Below, piece by piece: positions 7,454 through 15,979 of a DNA stretch of 17,401 nucleotides (positions are counted from its first letter, which is position 1; every line of letters begins with the position of its first letter). The notes below the pieces were generated by a model. It was not told the origin of the DNA. It saw only the letters and a list, made by a program, of their open reading frames with translations, and did not search any database. Made by a program: the position numbers and the translations under genes. Source of the DNA: an uncultured Clostridia bacterium (GTDB lineage Bacteria > Bacillota > Clostridia > Oscillospirales > Oscillospiraceae); NCBI GenBank assembly GCA_945926565.1, contig CAMELY010000011.1, forward strand, positions 1-17,401. Direction: 5' to 3'.

Positions 7454-8812
7454 TTACAGCGCGCTGAGATACCGGTTGACCTCCCGCTCCGCCTTCCAGA
7501 CCAGCTTTTCCTCGTCTGCGGAGACCAGCCGGCCCTTGTCCACGGTGACTCTGCCGTTGACCACCGTGTAGTCCACCGGGCCCTTGAGGCCCACTGTGGC
7601 CAGGACGGACTTGGGATCCCGGCAGGCCCCCACCAGCTCCAGCCGGCGGGCGTCCACCAGGAAGAAGTCGGCGCACTTGCCCACCTCCAGGCTGCCGATT
7701 TCGTCCTCCCGGCCCAGCAGTCGGGCGCTGCCAATAGTGGCCAGCTTGAGCAGGTCATAGCCGGAGGGGGCCCTGTCGCTGGAGTTCAGCCTATGGAGCA
7801 GGTAGCAGACCCGCAGCTCCTCCAGCAGGTTGGAGCCGTCGTTGCTGGCACTGCCGTCCACCCCCAGGCCCACCGGCACCCCCAGAGACAGCATCTCGGG
7901 GATCCGGGCGATACCGGAGGACAGCTTCATGTTGGAGATGGGACAGTGGCAGACGCCGGTGCCCGTCTGAGCCAGCAGTTGGAGCTCCTCGTCATTAAAA
8001 TGAATGCCGTGGGCGTACCACACGTCAGAGCCCACCCAGCCCAGGGTCTCCATATAGGCCAGCGGCCGGAGACCGGTGGTCTCCAGGGTGAACCGCTCCT
8101 CATCCAGCGTCTCGCACAGGTGGGTGTGCAGCCGGACGTGGTAGGCCCGGGCCAGCCTGGCGCTCTCACGGAGCAGATCGGCGGAGACCGAGAAGGGGGA
8201 GCAGGGGGCCAGGGCGATCCGATGCATGGACTGGAAGGAGTTGTCCTGCCAGCGGTCGATCAGGTCGATGCTGTCTCTCAGAATCTCGTCCACCGTCTGT
8301 ACCACGGCGTCCGGGGGCAGACCGCCGTCCTTTTGGGAGCGGTCCATGCTGCCCCGGGAGAAGTGCATCCGCACCCCCAGCTGCTCCGCCGCCGCCCACT
8401 GGGCGCCGATCAGGTCACCCGCCCCCTGGGGGAAGACATAGTGGTGGTCAAAGACGGTGGTGCAGCCGTTTTTCATCAGCTCCCCCATGCCCACCAGGGA
8501 GGAGAGCCGGACGGTGTCCTCATTCAGCCCCTTCCAGACCTGATAGAGGGCGGTGAGCCAGTCGAACAGCTCCAGATTCTGTACCTGGGGCAGGTTGCGG
8601 GAGAAGACCTGATACAGGTGGTGGTGGGTGTTCACCAGGCCGGGGTAGCACAGCAGGCCCGTGCCGTCGATGACCCGGTCTGCCGCCGGGGCCTCTGGGC
8701 CGATGGAGCGGATGAGGCCGTCCACACAGTAGAGGTTGACCCCTTGATAGACCCGATCCTGCCCGTCGCAGGAGACCAGGGCCTGAAGATTTTTGACCAG
8801 CAGGGTAGACAT
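7454..8812 (-). CDS. 8-oxoguanine deaminase-type amidohydrolase
   Basis: A 452-residue metal-dependent hydrolase of the amidohydrolase superfamily (cytosine deaminase/ATZ branch). Metal and catalytic residues are visible: HxH at His63/His65 in NTHHHLYQ, HTHLCE (229-234, with Glu234), His268 in WYAHGIHF, and Asp319 in GVDGSASND. The segment RGSMDRSQKDGGLPPD (153-168), the CSPFSVS loop and the ELFDWLTALYQVW stretch closely match my recollection of characterised bacterial 8-oxoguanine deaminases (Pa0142 type), which convert 8-oxoguanine to urate and ammonia. The start at 8812 has AAGGAGG 5 bases upstream; an in-frame ATG 96 bases earlier would read into the repeat-bearing gap. SsnA or a guanine deaminase are alternatives with the same fold. 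It lies downstream of the dehydrogenase gene, separated by two palindromic repeats. Confidence 0.86.
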   Translation of the reverse strand: MSTLLVKNLQALVSCDGQDRVYQGVNLYCVDGLIRSIGPEAPAADRVIDGTGLLCYPGLVNTHHHLYQVFSRNLPQVQNLELFDWLTALYQVWKGLNEDTVRLSSLVGMGELMKNGCTTVFDHHYVFPQGAGDLIGAQWAAAEQLGVRMHFSRGSMDRSQKDGGLPPDAVVQTVDEILRDSIDLIDRWQDNSFQSMHRIALAPCSPFSVSADLLRESARLARAYHVRLHTHLCETLDEERFTLETTGLRPLAYMETLGWVGSDVWYAHGIHFNDEELQLLAQTGTGVCHCPISNMKLSSGIARIPEMLSLGVPVGLGVDGSASNDGSNLLEELRVCYLLHRLNSSDRAPSGYDLLKLATIGSARLLGREDEIGSLEVGKCADFFLVDARRLELVGACRDPKSVLATVGLKGPVDYTVVNGRVTVDKGRLVSADEEKLVWKAEREVNRYLSAL

Positions 8813-8850
8813 GGGAGCCTCCTTTGGGTGTGAGAATGGAAAGGGAAAAC

Positions 8851-8886
8851 AACGCTGTAGGGCGGGGGCTTGCCCCCCGCCGTCCG
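8851..8886. repeat. Palindromic repeat, copy 1
   Basis: The unit begins AACGCTGTAGGG and forms a GC-rich hairpin (about 8861-8881) with a TT centre and one bulged base. It shares its opening AACGCyGTAGGG with a second copy 57 bases away. It looks like one of the extragenic palindromic elements that recur in clostridial genomes; genome-wide copy number is not visible here. Confidence 0.55.
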
Positions 8887-8907
8887 TCATTGCTGAGCTG
8901 TAGATCA

Positions 8908-8943
8908 AACGCCGTAGGGGCGGGCCTCTGTGCCCGCCCGTCC
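8908..8943. repeat. Palindromic repeat, copy 2
   Basis: The unit begins AACGCCGTAGGG and contains GGGCGGGC and GCCCGCCC arms around a CTCTGT centre (8918-8939). It has the same orientation and layout as copy 1. The pair fills the 148-base gap between the dehydrogenase and the deaminase and might act as a partial terminator or as an RNA-stabilising hairpin. Confidence 0.55.
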
Positions 8944-8960
8944 AAAGGCATCCGCGGGGC

Positions 8961-9917
8961 TTACAGCTTCCGGTACCCGGTCTTGAAGTCCACCACGCTC
9001 TCCATAGGCTGGCCGTTCAGGTAAGCGGCCAGATTGCGCAGGGAGAGATTAACGATCCGGCGCAGGGTCTCGGGCAGGTTGTAGTTGCCGGTGACATGGG
9101 GGGTGAGCACCAGATGGGGGGCGTCCCACAGGGGATGCTCCGCCGGCAGCGGCTCCTGATCCACCACGTCGATGACGGCACCGCCGATCTGTCCGCCGTT
9201 CAGGGCGGAGACCAGGGCGTCGGTGTCCACGGCGCTGCCCCGGCCCACGTTGACCAGAATGGCAGAGTCCTTCATCTCGGCAAACTGCTTGGTGCCCATG
9301 ATCTTCTGGGTCTGGGGGCTGTTGGGCAGAGACAGGGAGACGAAGTCCGCCAGGGGCAGCAGCCGGTCCAGGGCGTCCATCTGGTAGAGGGCGGAGACGT
9401 AGTCCGGCTTGTCGGTCACATTGCGGCGGATGCCGATGACCGTGCTGCCCAGGGCGTGCATCCGCTGGGCGAAGGAGCTGCCGATGTCGCCGAAGCCCAC
9501 CACCAGGGTGGTGGAGCCCTCGATGGAGGAGACCGCTCCCTCGTTGCGCCAGATGTGCTGCGCCTGGTTGCGCTGGTACTGATCCAGCCGCTTAATCAGC
9601 TGGAGGATGCCGGCCAGCATACACTCGGAGATAGCCAGGCCGTAGCAGCCGGAGGCGTTGGTGAGGATGACCCCCTCCGGCAGCACCCCGGGGGCGGCGT
9701 AGTTGTCGCTGCCGGCATAGTTGAGCTGGAGCCACTTGAGCCGTTTGGCGTACTGCAGCAGGGGAATGGGCAGGTTGCCCAGGATAATCTCTGCCTGGGA
9801 GACCTGATCGGGGGTGACTGCCTCGGCGGCGGTGTAGACCACCTCCGCCTCGGGGGCGATGGCGGAGAGTGTCTGCCGCTGCTGGGGGTCCATGGGGATG
9901 GTGACGAGAAGATTCAT
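8961..9917 (-). CDS. D-2-hydroxyacid dehydrogenase, probably NADP-dependent
   Basis: A 318-residue enzyme of the D-isomer-specific 2-hydroxyacid dehydrogenase family, which reduces 2-keto acids or oxidises D-2-hydroxy acids. The Rossmann motif is VVGFGDIGSSFAQRM (139-153). The catalytic triad is Arg226 in NVGRGSAVD, Glu255 in DVVDQEPLP and His274 in TPHVTG. The end of the second beta strand reads IGIRR (161-165): arginines stand where NAD-specific members have Asp, which suggests NADP(H) use. The start at 9917 overlaps the stop of the upstream acetyltransferase gene (ATGA), with GGAGGA about 11 bases before; in-frame reading above this point runs through that gene in another frame. The physiological substrate, such as glyoxylate, hydroxypyruvate or a branched keto acid, cannot be told. 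Confidence 0.9.
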   Translation of the reverse strand: MNLLVTIPMDPQQRQTLSAIAPEAEVVYTAAEAVTPDQVSQAEIILGNLPIPLLQYAKRLKWLQLNYAGSDNYAAPGVLPEGVILTNASGCYGLAISECMLAGILQLIKRLDQYQRNQAQHIWRNEGAVSSIEGSTTLVVGFGDIGSSFAQRMHALGSTVIGIRRNVTDKPDYVSALYQMDALDRLLPLADFVSLSLPNSPQTQKIMGTKQFAEMKDSAILVNVGRGSAVDTDALVSALNGGQIGGAVIDVVDQEPLPAEHPLWDAPHLVLTPHVTGNYNLPETLRRIVNLSLRNLAAYLNGQPMESVVDFKTGYRKL

Positions 9918-10501
9918 TGCTTTTCTTCCTCCTTTTGGCGGAAGCCCTCCACAAAGACATGGGCGTCCAGCCATTTTTGGGGCAGCTGCTCCTGATAATT
10001 CAGGAACAGCTCCCGGGCGCAGAGCCGGTTTCGGTCGTCGGGCAGCACCCGGGCCCACAGGTGCACCAGGTAAACCACACCGAAGATTTCGTTGTCAAAG
10101 GGGCAGGGGACAAAGCCCGCCCGTTGGTAGAACCGCTGACGGCGCTGCCGGATGGCCTGCACCTCAGGGGGCAGGTCGGGCAGAATCGCCTCCGCCTCCA
10201 CCAGAATGCCCTGGGGGTACTGGGCCTTGAGCAGCTCCAGACACTGGCTGCCCCAGCCGCCCCCCTTTTCCAGCATGGCCAGATAGTCCAGCAGCACGAA
10301 GCGGCAGTCCGCCGCCCGGAGCATCAGGGCCAGGCCCCGGGGGGTCTCTCCGTCCATCAGCAGCCAGGCGTCGTAGATCCCCCGATCCCACAGCTCATAA
10401 AACCGCTTCAGCGGCTTGAGCTCGTTGGGGGGAAAGGTCTCGGTGAGAAATGGGTAGTAATCCGCCAGCTCCTGGCGGGTCATGGGCTTTAATGCGGTCA
10501 T
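9914..10501 (-). CDS. GNAT-family N-acetyltransferase
   Basis: A 195-residue protein of the GNAT fold, transferring an acetyl group from acetyl-CoA to an unknown amine. It has the FVLLDYLAMLEKGGGWGSQCLELL segment in two parts: a beta strand (68-73) and the pyrophosphate-binding loop and helix (79-91, GGGWGSQ in place of the usual Q/RxxGxG/A). VEAE (101-104) is a further strand, and RRQRFYQRAGF (120-130) is the characteristic C-terminal YxxxGF-like motif. GAGAGG precedes the ATG by 7 bases. The last four bases overlap the dehydrogenase start, so the two are translationally coupled. It is the first gene of its operon and has a good promoter. The substrate is unknown. Confidence 0.78.
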   Translation of the reverse strand: MTALKPMTRQELADYYPFLTETFPPNELKPLKRFYELWDRGIYDAWLLMDGETPRGLALMLRAADCRFVLLDYLAMLEKGGGWGSQCLELLKAQYPQGILVEAEAILPDLPPEVQAIRQRRQRFYQRAGFVPCPFDNEIFGVVYLVHLWARVLPDDRNRLCARELFLNYQEQLPQKWLDAHVFVEGFRQKEEEKQ

Positions 10502-10530
10502 GATATCCCTCTCTTTACAGATTCCTCCCT

Positions 10531-10560
10531 ATTGTCCCCCATAGGAGGCGGGTTTGTCAA
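10531..10560 (-). promoter_or_regulatory. Candidate promoter of the acetyltransferase operon
   Basis: On the minus strand a perfect TTGACA -35 (10555-10560) and a GACAAT -10 (10531-10536) are 18 bases apart. It faces away from the exporter operon promoter 100 bases to the right, so the gap holds a divergent promoter pair. Confidence 0.6.
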
Positions 10561-10611
10561 GGGCGGAAAAGCCTCCTGAGGCAGACACGGCCCGGAGGTT
10601 TGACACAAGTG

Positions 10612-10627
10612 CTTAATTTATTCTTAA
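10612..10627 (+). promoter_or_regulatory. CTTAA direct repeat upstream of the exporter operon
   Basis: CTTAA occurs at 10612 and 10623, exactly 11 bases apart, or one helical turn. It sits just upstream of the -35 region of the exporter promoter. Such same-face direct repeats are the usual binding mode of OmpR/PhoB-family response regulators. The same bases also include an AATTTA/TAAATT inverted repeat (10615-10630). No regulator gene lies in the window. Confidence 0.35.
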
Positions 10628-10642
10628 ATTGCACCATTCGCC

Positions 10643-10671
10643 CCACAGAGAGGGATCCGGTATGCTATAAT
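10643..10671 (+). promoter_or_regulatory. Candidate promoter of the exporter operon
   Basis: A perfect TATAAT -10 (10666-10671) carries an extended TG-C upstream, so it can work despite a poor -35 (CCACAG, 10643-10648), a pattern often seen at activator-dependent promoters. An upstream TTGACA at 10600-10605 with TTAAAT at 10624-10629 is a weaker second possibility. Confidence 0.6.
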
Positions 10672-10733
10672 GACAGCACAAGCAGCAGAAAACGGAGCAA
10701 AATCCCTGGGACTGCGAGAAAGGAAGAATCCGA

Positions 10734-11966
10734 ATGAAGATGAAACGGTATCTGGCGCTGGTAATGGCGCTTCTGCTCAGCCTGAGTCTGGCATCCTGCG
10801 CCTCCTCCGGGGAGGAGGGCAGTGCCTCTGTCCAGTCGGTGGCCATGCTGATGGGCGTGGATCTGGCAGGCAACAGCCAGTACGGCGGCGTGGTGGAGGC
10901 CAAGGCCACCGTCAAGGTGAACAAGGACGACAAGAAGACGGTAGACGAGTGCTTTGTCGAGGTGGGCGACGAGGTCAAGGAGGGAGACCCCCTCTTCACC
11001 TACGACACCGACGCCCTGGAGCTGACGGTGTCCAGCGCCGAGCTGGAGGTGGAGCAGATTCAGAACTCCATCGTCTCCTATGAAAACCAGATCAAGGAGC
11101 TGGAGAAGGAGAAGAAAAAGGCATCCTCCTCCGACAAGCTGTCCTACACTCTGCAGATTCAGGAGGCCGAGCTGAACAAGGCGGAGGCGGAGTACAACCT
11201 GAAGCAGAAGCAGGCGGAGGTGGCCCGGCTCAAGGAGACCATGGACGAGACCGAGGTCACCGCCCCGGTCAGCGGTATTGTCCAGTCGGTAAACAGCGAA
11301 GACAGCAATAATAACAACTACGGCAACGGCGGCAGCACCGACAACAGCTACATCACCATTATGGAGACCGGCACCTACCGCATCAAGGGCACTGTGGGCG
11401 AAGAGGCAGCCCGGAGCCTGTATGCCGGCATGGAGGTCACTGCTTACTCCCGGACGGACAGCGAGCAGAGCTGGCACGGCGTCATCGAGAGCGTCAACAC
11501 CAGTTCTGCCGAGGAGCAGAACCAGAACAACGGGAACTACTACGACGGCAGCAACGGCCAGAGCAGCGCCAAATACGCCTTTTATGTGACCCTGGACAGC
11601 TCTGACGGCCTGCTCATCGGTCAGCACGTCTATCTGAAGGTGGGCGAGGACGCCTCTGAGGCGGAGAGCGAGGGTATCCGGCTCCCCTCCGGCTATCTGG
11701 TCGATCTGCTGGACAGCAGCGCCTCCGTCTGGGCGGATAACGGCAAGGGCAAGCTGGAGCTGCGCAAGGTCACCCTGGGGGCCTATGACGAGGCGCTGGA
11801 CGAGTACGAGATCACCGAGGGCCTGGCCCTGGAGGACTACATCGCCTATCCGGACGACACCCTCAAGGAGGGCATGAGCGTGGTCAAGTACGACGAGAGC
11901 TCTTTCGCCGGCGCGTATGCCGACGGCGGTGGGGATGCCGCGGCTGAGCCCGCCGTGGAGGAGTAA
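10734..11966 (+). CDS. Lipoprotein membrane-fusion (adaptor) protein 1 of ABC exporter
   Basis: A 410-residue HlyD/MacA-type adaptor that would link the exporter permease to the cell-wall side. Residues 1-22 are a lipoprotein signal with lipobox LASC (Cys22). The halves of a biotinyl-lipoyl-like domain (about 65-98, with VEVGDEVKEGDPLFTYD, and 173-210) flank a coiled-coil hairpin (about 100-170) rich in Glu and Lys. A beta-barrel (about 212-305) and a membrane-proximal domain follow. The lipoyl half after the hairpin carries an Asn/Gly/Ser-rich loop (188-205). AAGGAAG lies 7 bases before the ATG; a second ATG two codons on is equally possible. It is the first gene of a four-gene unit and is paralogous to the third gene, sharing GLxLEDYxAxP near the C-terminus. 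The exported substrate is unknown; relatives move peptides, antibiotics or lipids. Confidence 0.88.
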   Translation: MKMKRYLALVMALLLSLSLASCASSGEEGSASVQSVAMLMGVDLAGNSQYGGVVEAKATVKVNKDDKKTVDECFVEVGDEVKEGDPLFTYDTDALELTVSSAELEVEQIQNSIVSYENQIKELEKEKKKASSSDKLSYTLQIQEAELNKAEAEYNLKQKQAEVARLKETMDETEVTAPVSGIVQSVNSEDSNNNNYGNGGSTDNSYITIMETGTYRIKGTVGEEAARSLYAGMEVTAYSRTDSEQSWHGVIESVNTSSAEEQNQNNGNYYDGSNGQSSAKYAFYVTLDSSDGLLIGQHVYLKVGEDASEAESEGIRLPSGYLVDLLDSSASVWADNGKGKLELRKVTLGAYDEALDEYEITEGLALEDYIAYPDDTLKEGMSVVKYDESSFAGAYADGGGDAAAEPAVEE

Positions 11967-11969
11967 GCT

Positions 11970-12647
11970 ATGGTTCTGGAGCTTCGTGATATTTGTAAGG
12001 ACTATATGCGCGGCAAGCTGGTGGTGCCGGTTCTGAAGGACATCAATCTGAATGTCTCCGAGGGAGAGTACATCGCCATTATGGGCCCCTCCGGCTCGGG
12101 CAAGACCACGCTGATGAACCTGATCGGCTGCCTGGACCGGCCCACCTCCGGCAAGCGGATTCTGAAGGGAGAGGATCTGGACGGCATCAGCGACGACCGG
12201 ATGGCGGACATCCGCAACCGGCAGATCGGCTTTGTCTTCCAGAACGCCGACCTGCTCCCCGGCCTCACCGCCCTGGACAACGTGGCCCTGCCCCTGGTCT
12301 ACCGGGGGGTCAAGAAGAAGGAGCGCCGGACCCGGGCGGCGGAGATGCTGCAGCGGGTGGGCCTGGGAGAACGGATGGAGTTCAAGCCCAACCAGCTCTC
12401 CGGCGGCCAGTGCCAGCGGGTGGCCATCGCCCGGGCCATGGTGGGAAATCCCAGCCTGCTGCTGGCGGACGAGCCCACCGGCGCCCTGGATACCCAGTCC
12501 GGCCAGCAGGTTTTGGAGCTGTTCCACAACCTGAACGCCGACGGCGTGACCATCATTATGATTACCCACGCCCCTGAGGTGGCCTGCTGTGCCCAGAAGA
12601 CCTACCTCATTCGGGATGGCCGCATCCAGATTGGAGAAACGGTATGA
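11970..12647 (+). CDS. ABC exporter ATP-binding protein (MacB/LolD/YknY type)
   Basis: A 225-residue ATPase subunit that powers the exporter from the cytoplasmic face. All motifs are intact: Walker A GPSGSGKTT (39-47), Q-loop Gln91 in FVFQNADLLPG, signature LSGGQ (143-147), Walker B LLLADE (163-168) with PTGALD, and switch His200 in MITHAPE. The LPGLTALDNVALPL segment is typical of the MacB/LolD/FtsE-like group that pairs with four-helix permeases. The gene starts 3 bases after the adaptor 1 stop with GGAGGAG just upstream, and ends in an ATGA overlap with adaptor 2, so all are translationally linked. In Gram-negative MacB this domain is fused to the permease; here it is separate, as in YknXYZ of Bacillus. 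Confidence 0.95.
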   Translation: MVLELRDICKDYMRGKLVVPVLKDINLNVSEGEYIAIMGPSGSGKTTLMNLIGCLDRPTSGKRILKGEDLDGISDDRMADIRNRQIGFVFQNADLLPGLTALDNVALPLVYRGVKKKERRTRAAEMLQRVGLGERMEFKPNQLSGGQCQRVAIARAMVGNPSLLLADEPTGALDTQSGQQVLELFHNLNADGVTIIMITHAPEVACCAQKTYLIRDGRIQIGETV

Positions 12648-14683
12648 AGCAGATGAGAAAGAGAATCCTCTCCGTTGCGCTGGCCCTGCTGATCCTGGCG
12701 GGCTGCGCAGTGGGGGGTGTGACGCTCTGGAACAACCGGAGCAAAAAGCAGATCAAGGTCTACAGCGTCGGGGACTTCTCCATGACCGATTACTGGGGGG
12801 ATTCCAACACCACCGACGGCATGGTGGATGTGGACGGCCTACAGACCATCTACCTGTCGGACACCCAGACGGTGAACGAGGTGCTGGTCGCCCAGGGGGA
12901 CACGGTCCAAAAGGGAGATCCCCTGCTGACCTACGATACCACCCTCACCGAAATCGATCTGCAGAAGAAAGAGGTGGAGGTCAAGCAGCTGGAGCTGGAT
13001 CTGACCCAGGCCCAGAAAGAACTGTCCACCATCAACACCTATAAGCCCGGCGTCTATATCCCGGGCAGCGTCACCACCATCGTCATCCCCGGCATCCCCG
13101 CCCCGGAGGAGGAGCCCTTTGTGGAGGACGGCACCGTCCCGCTGCTGAGCGGCGACGGCAGCTACGCCAATCCCTTCGTCTATCAGTGGAAGGACGAGTA
13201 TACCTATAATGACGCCTTCCTCTATCAGTGTATGAGAGGGCTGGACGACGCCTACGTGCAGTTTGTGGCCCCCGGCGCACAGCCCAGTGAGCCGGATCAG
13301 CCTGACCAGCCTGACCAGCCCGACCAGCCCGATCAGCCCGACCAACCCGATCAGCCAGATCAGCCCGACCAACCCGATCAGCCAGATCAGCCCGACCAAC
13401 CCGATCAGCCGGAGATTGAGCAGGGAGATGCGGTGCTGAATGTGATTGTGGCCGATGCACAGGGCAGTCAGCTGGCCGCTCAAGCGCTGAAGGATACCGG
13501 AGAGGTCGGTGGGAGCAAAACCTTTTCCGCTGCGGAGATTCAGAATGTGGCAGAAAGTCTGAGCCTGCCCGAGGGCTATACCCTGGATCCGGCGAATTAC
13601 AGTGATGTGACTGTGGCCTATGGCAGCACAGAAAACGTGACCTTTACTGCCAGCGCGCAGACGGTGGATCCCCAGCCTGAGCCCGAGCCGGAACCGGAGC
13701 CTACCCCTGATTCGGAACCGGGCGGGGAAACAGGCGGAGAAGGCGGCAGCTCTGCCACCGCCGCCGATACCCAGCTTCAGGCCAGCTGGACGATGCAGTT
13801 CCAGAAGACGGACGCCGGCTATACCTGCCAACTGCTCAGCCTGCAGGTGGGCACCATGCAGCGGGAGGTGGGCAAGCGCCTGCCCGCCCTGCCGGAAAAG
13901 GAGCCGGTGAAGGATATTCCCGGCCAGACGATTACCGATGGCATCAAGTACACCAAGGACGAGATCGCCAGTATGAAGGCGGAGGCGGAGCAGAAGGTGA
14001 AGGAGACCGACCTGAACCTGCGCAAGGCCAAGCTGGAGTACGAAAAGGCGGAGAAGGAGCTGAACAACGGCGCCATCTACAGCGAGCTGGACGGCAAGGT
14101 CAGCTCTGTCATCACCGAGGATGAGGCCAAGAACAGCGGCGAACCTATGGTCAAGGTGACCGCCGGCGGCGGCTTCTGCATCCAGGGCACCGTCAGCGAG
14201 CTGCTGCGGGATACCGTCCAGCCCGGCCAGACGGTCACCCTACGCTCCTGGGAGAGCGGCACCGAGTGCCAGGGCACGGTGGAGAGCGTCTCCAACTATC
14301 CCGCCGACAGCAGCGGCTGGTGGAACGGCAACAGCAATGTCTCTGCCTATCCCTTCACCGTCTTTGTGGACGAGAGCGCCGGGCTGCGCCAGGGTGAGAA
14401 TGTGGAGATCAGCTACGGCGACACCCAGGAGAGCGGCAGCGGTTTTTATCTGGAGAGCATGTTTATCCGTTCCGAGAACGGCAAGAGCTATGTCTACACC
14501 GTGAACGCGGACGGCAAGCTGGAAAAGCGGTTTATCTCCACCGGCAAGTCGGTCTGGGGCAGCTATACCGAGGTCAAGAGCGGTCTGACCCTGGAGGACT
14601 ATGTGGCCTTCCCCTATGGCGACGGCCTGCAGGATGGGGCGGAGACAGTGGTCTCCACCCAGGAAGAATTCTACGGCGGGTAA
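12644..14683 (+). CDS. Adaptor protein 2 of ABC exporter, with large insertion in the hairpin
   Basis: A 679-residue HlyD/MacA-type adaptor, about 270 residues longer than its paralogue upstream. The N-terminus has a lipobox LAGC (Cys21), with further hydrophobic residues that could instead form a membrane anchor. The first lipoyl half (about 70-100, VLVAQGDTVQKGDPLLTYD) leads into helix one (102-130). Helix two resumes only at about 437-473 and runs into the second lipoyl half (474-507), a beta-barrel (508-595) and a C-terminal domain with GLTLEDYVAFP. The roughly 300 residues between the helices hold a GDGSYANPFVYQW segment (170-182), 13 Pro-Asp-Gln repeats (217-255), a small predicted beta-rich domain (about 263-337), a Pro-Glu linker (342-370) and another strand-rich piece (375-405). 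The start overlaps the ATPase stop, with GGAGAA 5 bases before. The core family call is firm; the role of the insert is unknown. Confidence 0.86.
   Translation: MKQMRKRILSVALALLILAGCAVGGVTLWNNRSKKQIKVYSVGDFSMTDYWGDSNTTDGMVDVDGLQTIYLSDTQTVNEVLVAQGDTVQKGDPLLTYDTTLTEIDLQKKEVEVKQLELDLTQAQKELSTINTYKPGVYIPGSVTTIVIPGIPAPEEEPFVEDGTVPLLSGDGSYANPFVYQWKDEYTYNDAFLYQCMRGLDDAYVQFVAPGAQPSEPDQPDQPDQPDQPDQPDQPDQPDQPDQPDQPDQPDQPDQPEIEQGDAVLNVIVADAQGSQLAAQALKDTGEVGGSKTFSAAEIQNVAESLSLPEGYTLDPANYSDVTVAYGSTENVTFTASAQTVDPQPEPEPEPEPTPDSEPGGETGGEGGSSATAADTQLQASWTMQFQKTDAGYTCQLLSLQVGTMQREVGKRLPALPEKEPVKDIPGQTITDGIKYTKDEIASMKAEAEQKVKETDLNLRKAKLEYEKAEKELNNGAIYSELDGKVSSVITEDEAKNSGEPMVKVTAGGGFCIQGTVSELLRDTVQPGQTVTLRSWESGTECQGTVESVSNYPADSSGWWNGNSNVSAYPFTVFVDESAGLRQGENVEISYGDTQESGSGFYLESMFIRSENGKSYVYTVNADGKLEKRFISTGKSVWGSYTEVKSGLTLEDYVAFPYGDGLQDGAETVVSTQEEFYGG
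13292..13408 (+). repeat. Tandem repeat encoding 13 Pro-Asp-Gln units
   Basis: Thirteen consecutive 9-base units (CC-N-GA-Y-CA-R) encode Pro-Asp-Gln. Units 6-8 (13337-13363) and 9-11 (13364-13390) are identical 27-base blocks, and units 12-13 (13391-13408) repeat the first 18 bases of that block. The higher-order identity indicates recent expansion by slippage or unequal recombination, always in frame. Confidence 0.95.
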
Positions 14684-14698
14684 GGAGGGAGCAGCGAC

Positions 14699-15958
<1,260 letters not shown>

Positions 15959-15979
15959 AATCGCATCCTGTTTCCAAGC

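Noticed and set aside
8851..8943. Possible CRISPR repeats
   Set aside because: There are only two copies, internally palindromic with different arms, and no further spaced copies or cas genes.
10665..12569. Open frame of 634 codons on the minus strand opposite adaptor 1 and the ATPase
   Set aside because: No motifs or ribosome binding site, and it is an artefact of high GC at third positions. The same applies to the long antisense frames opposite asnA, the permease, adaptor 2, galM and the transketolase genes.
13083..13460. Antisense open frame over the Pro-Asp-Gln repeat
   Set aside because: It exists only because a 9-base repeat keeps all frames open. The sense frame fits the adaptor and the operon.
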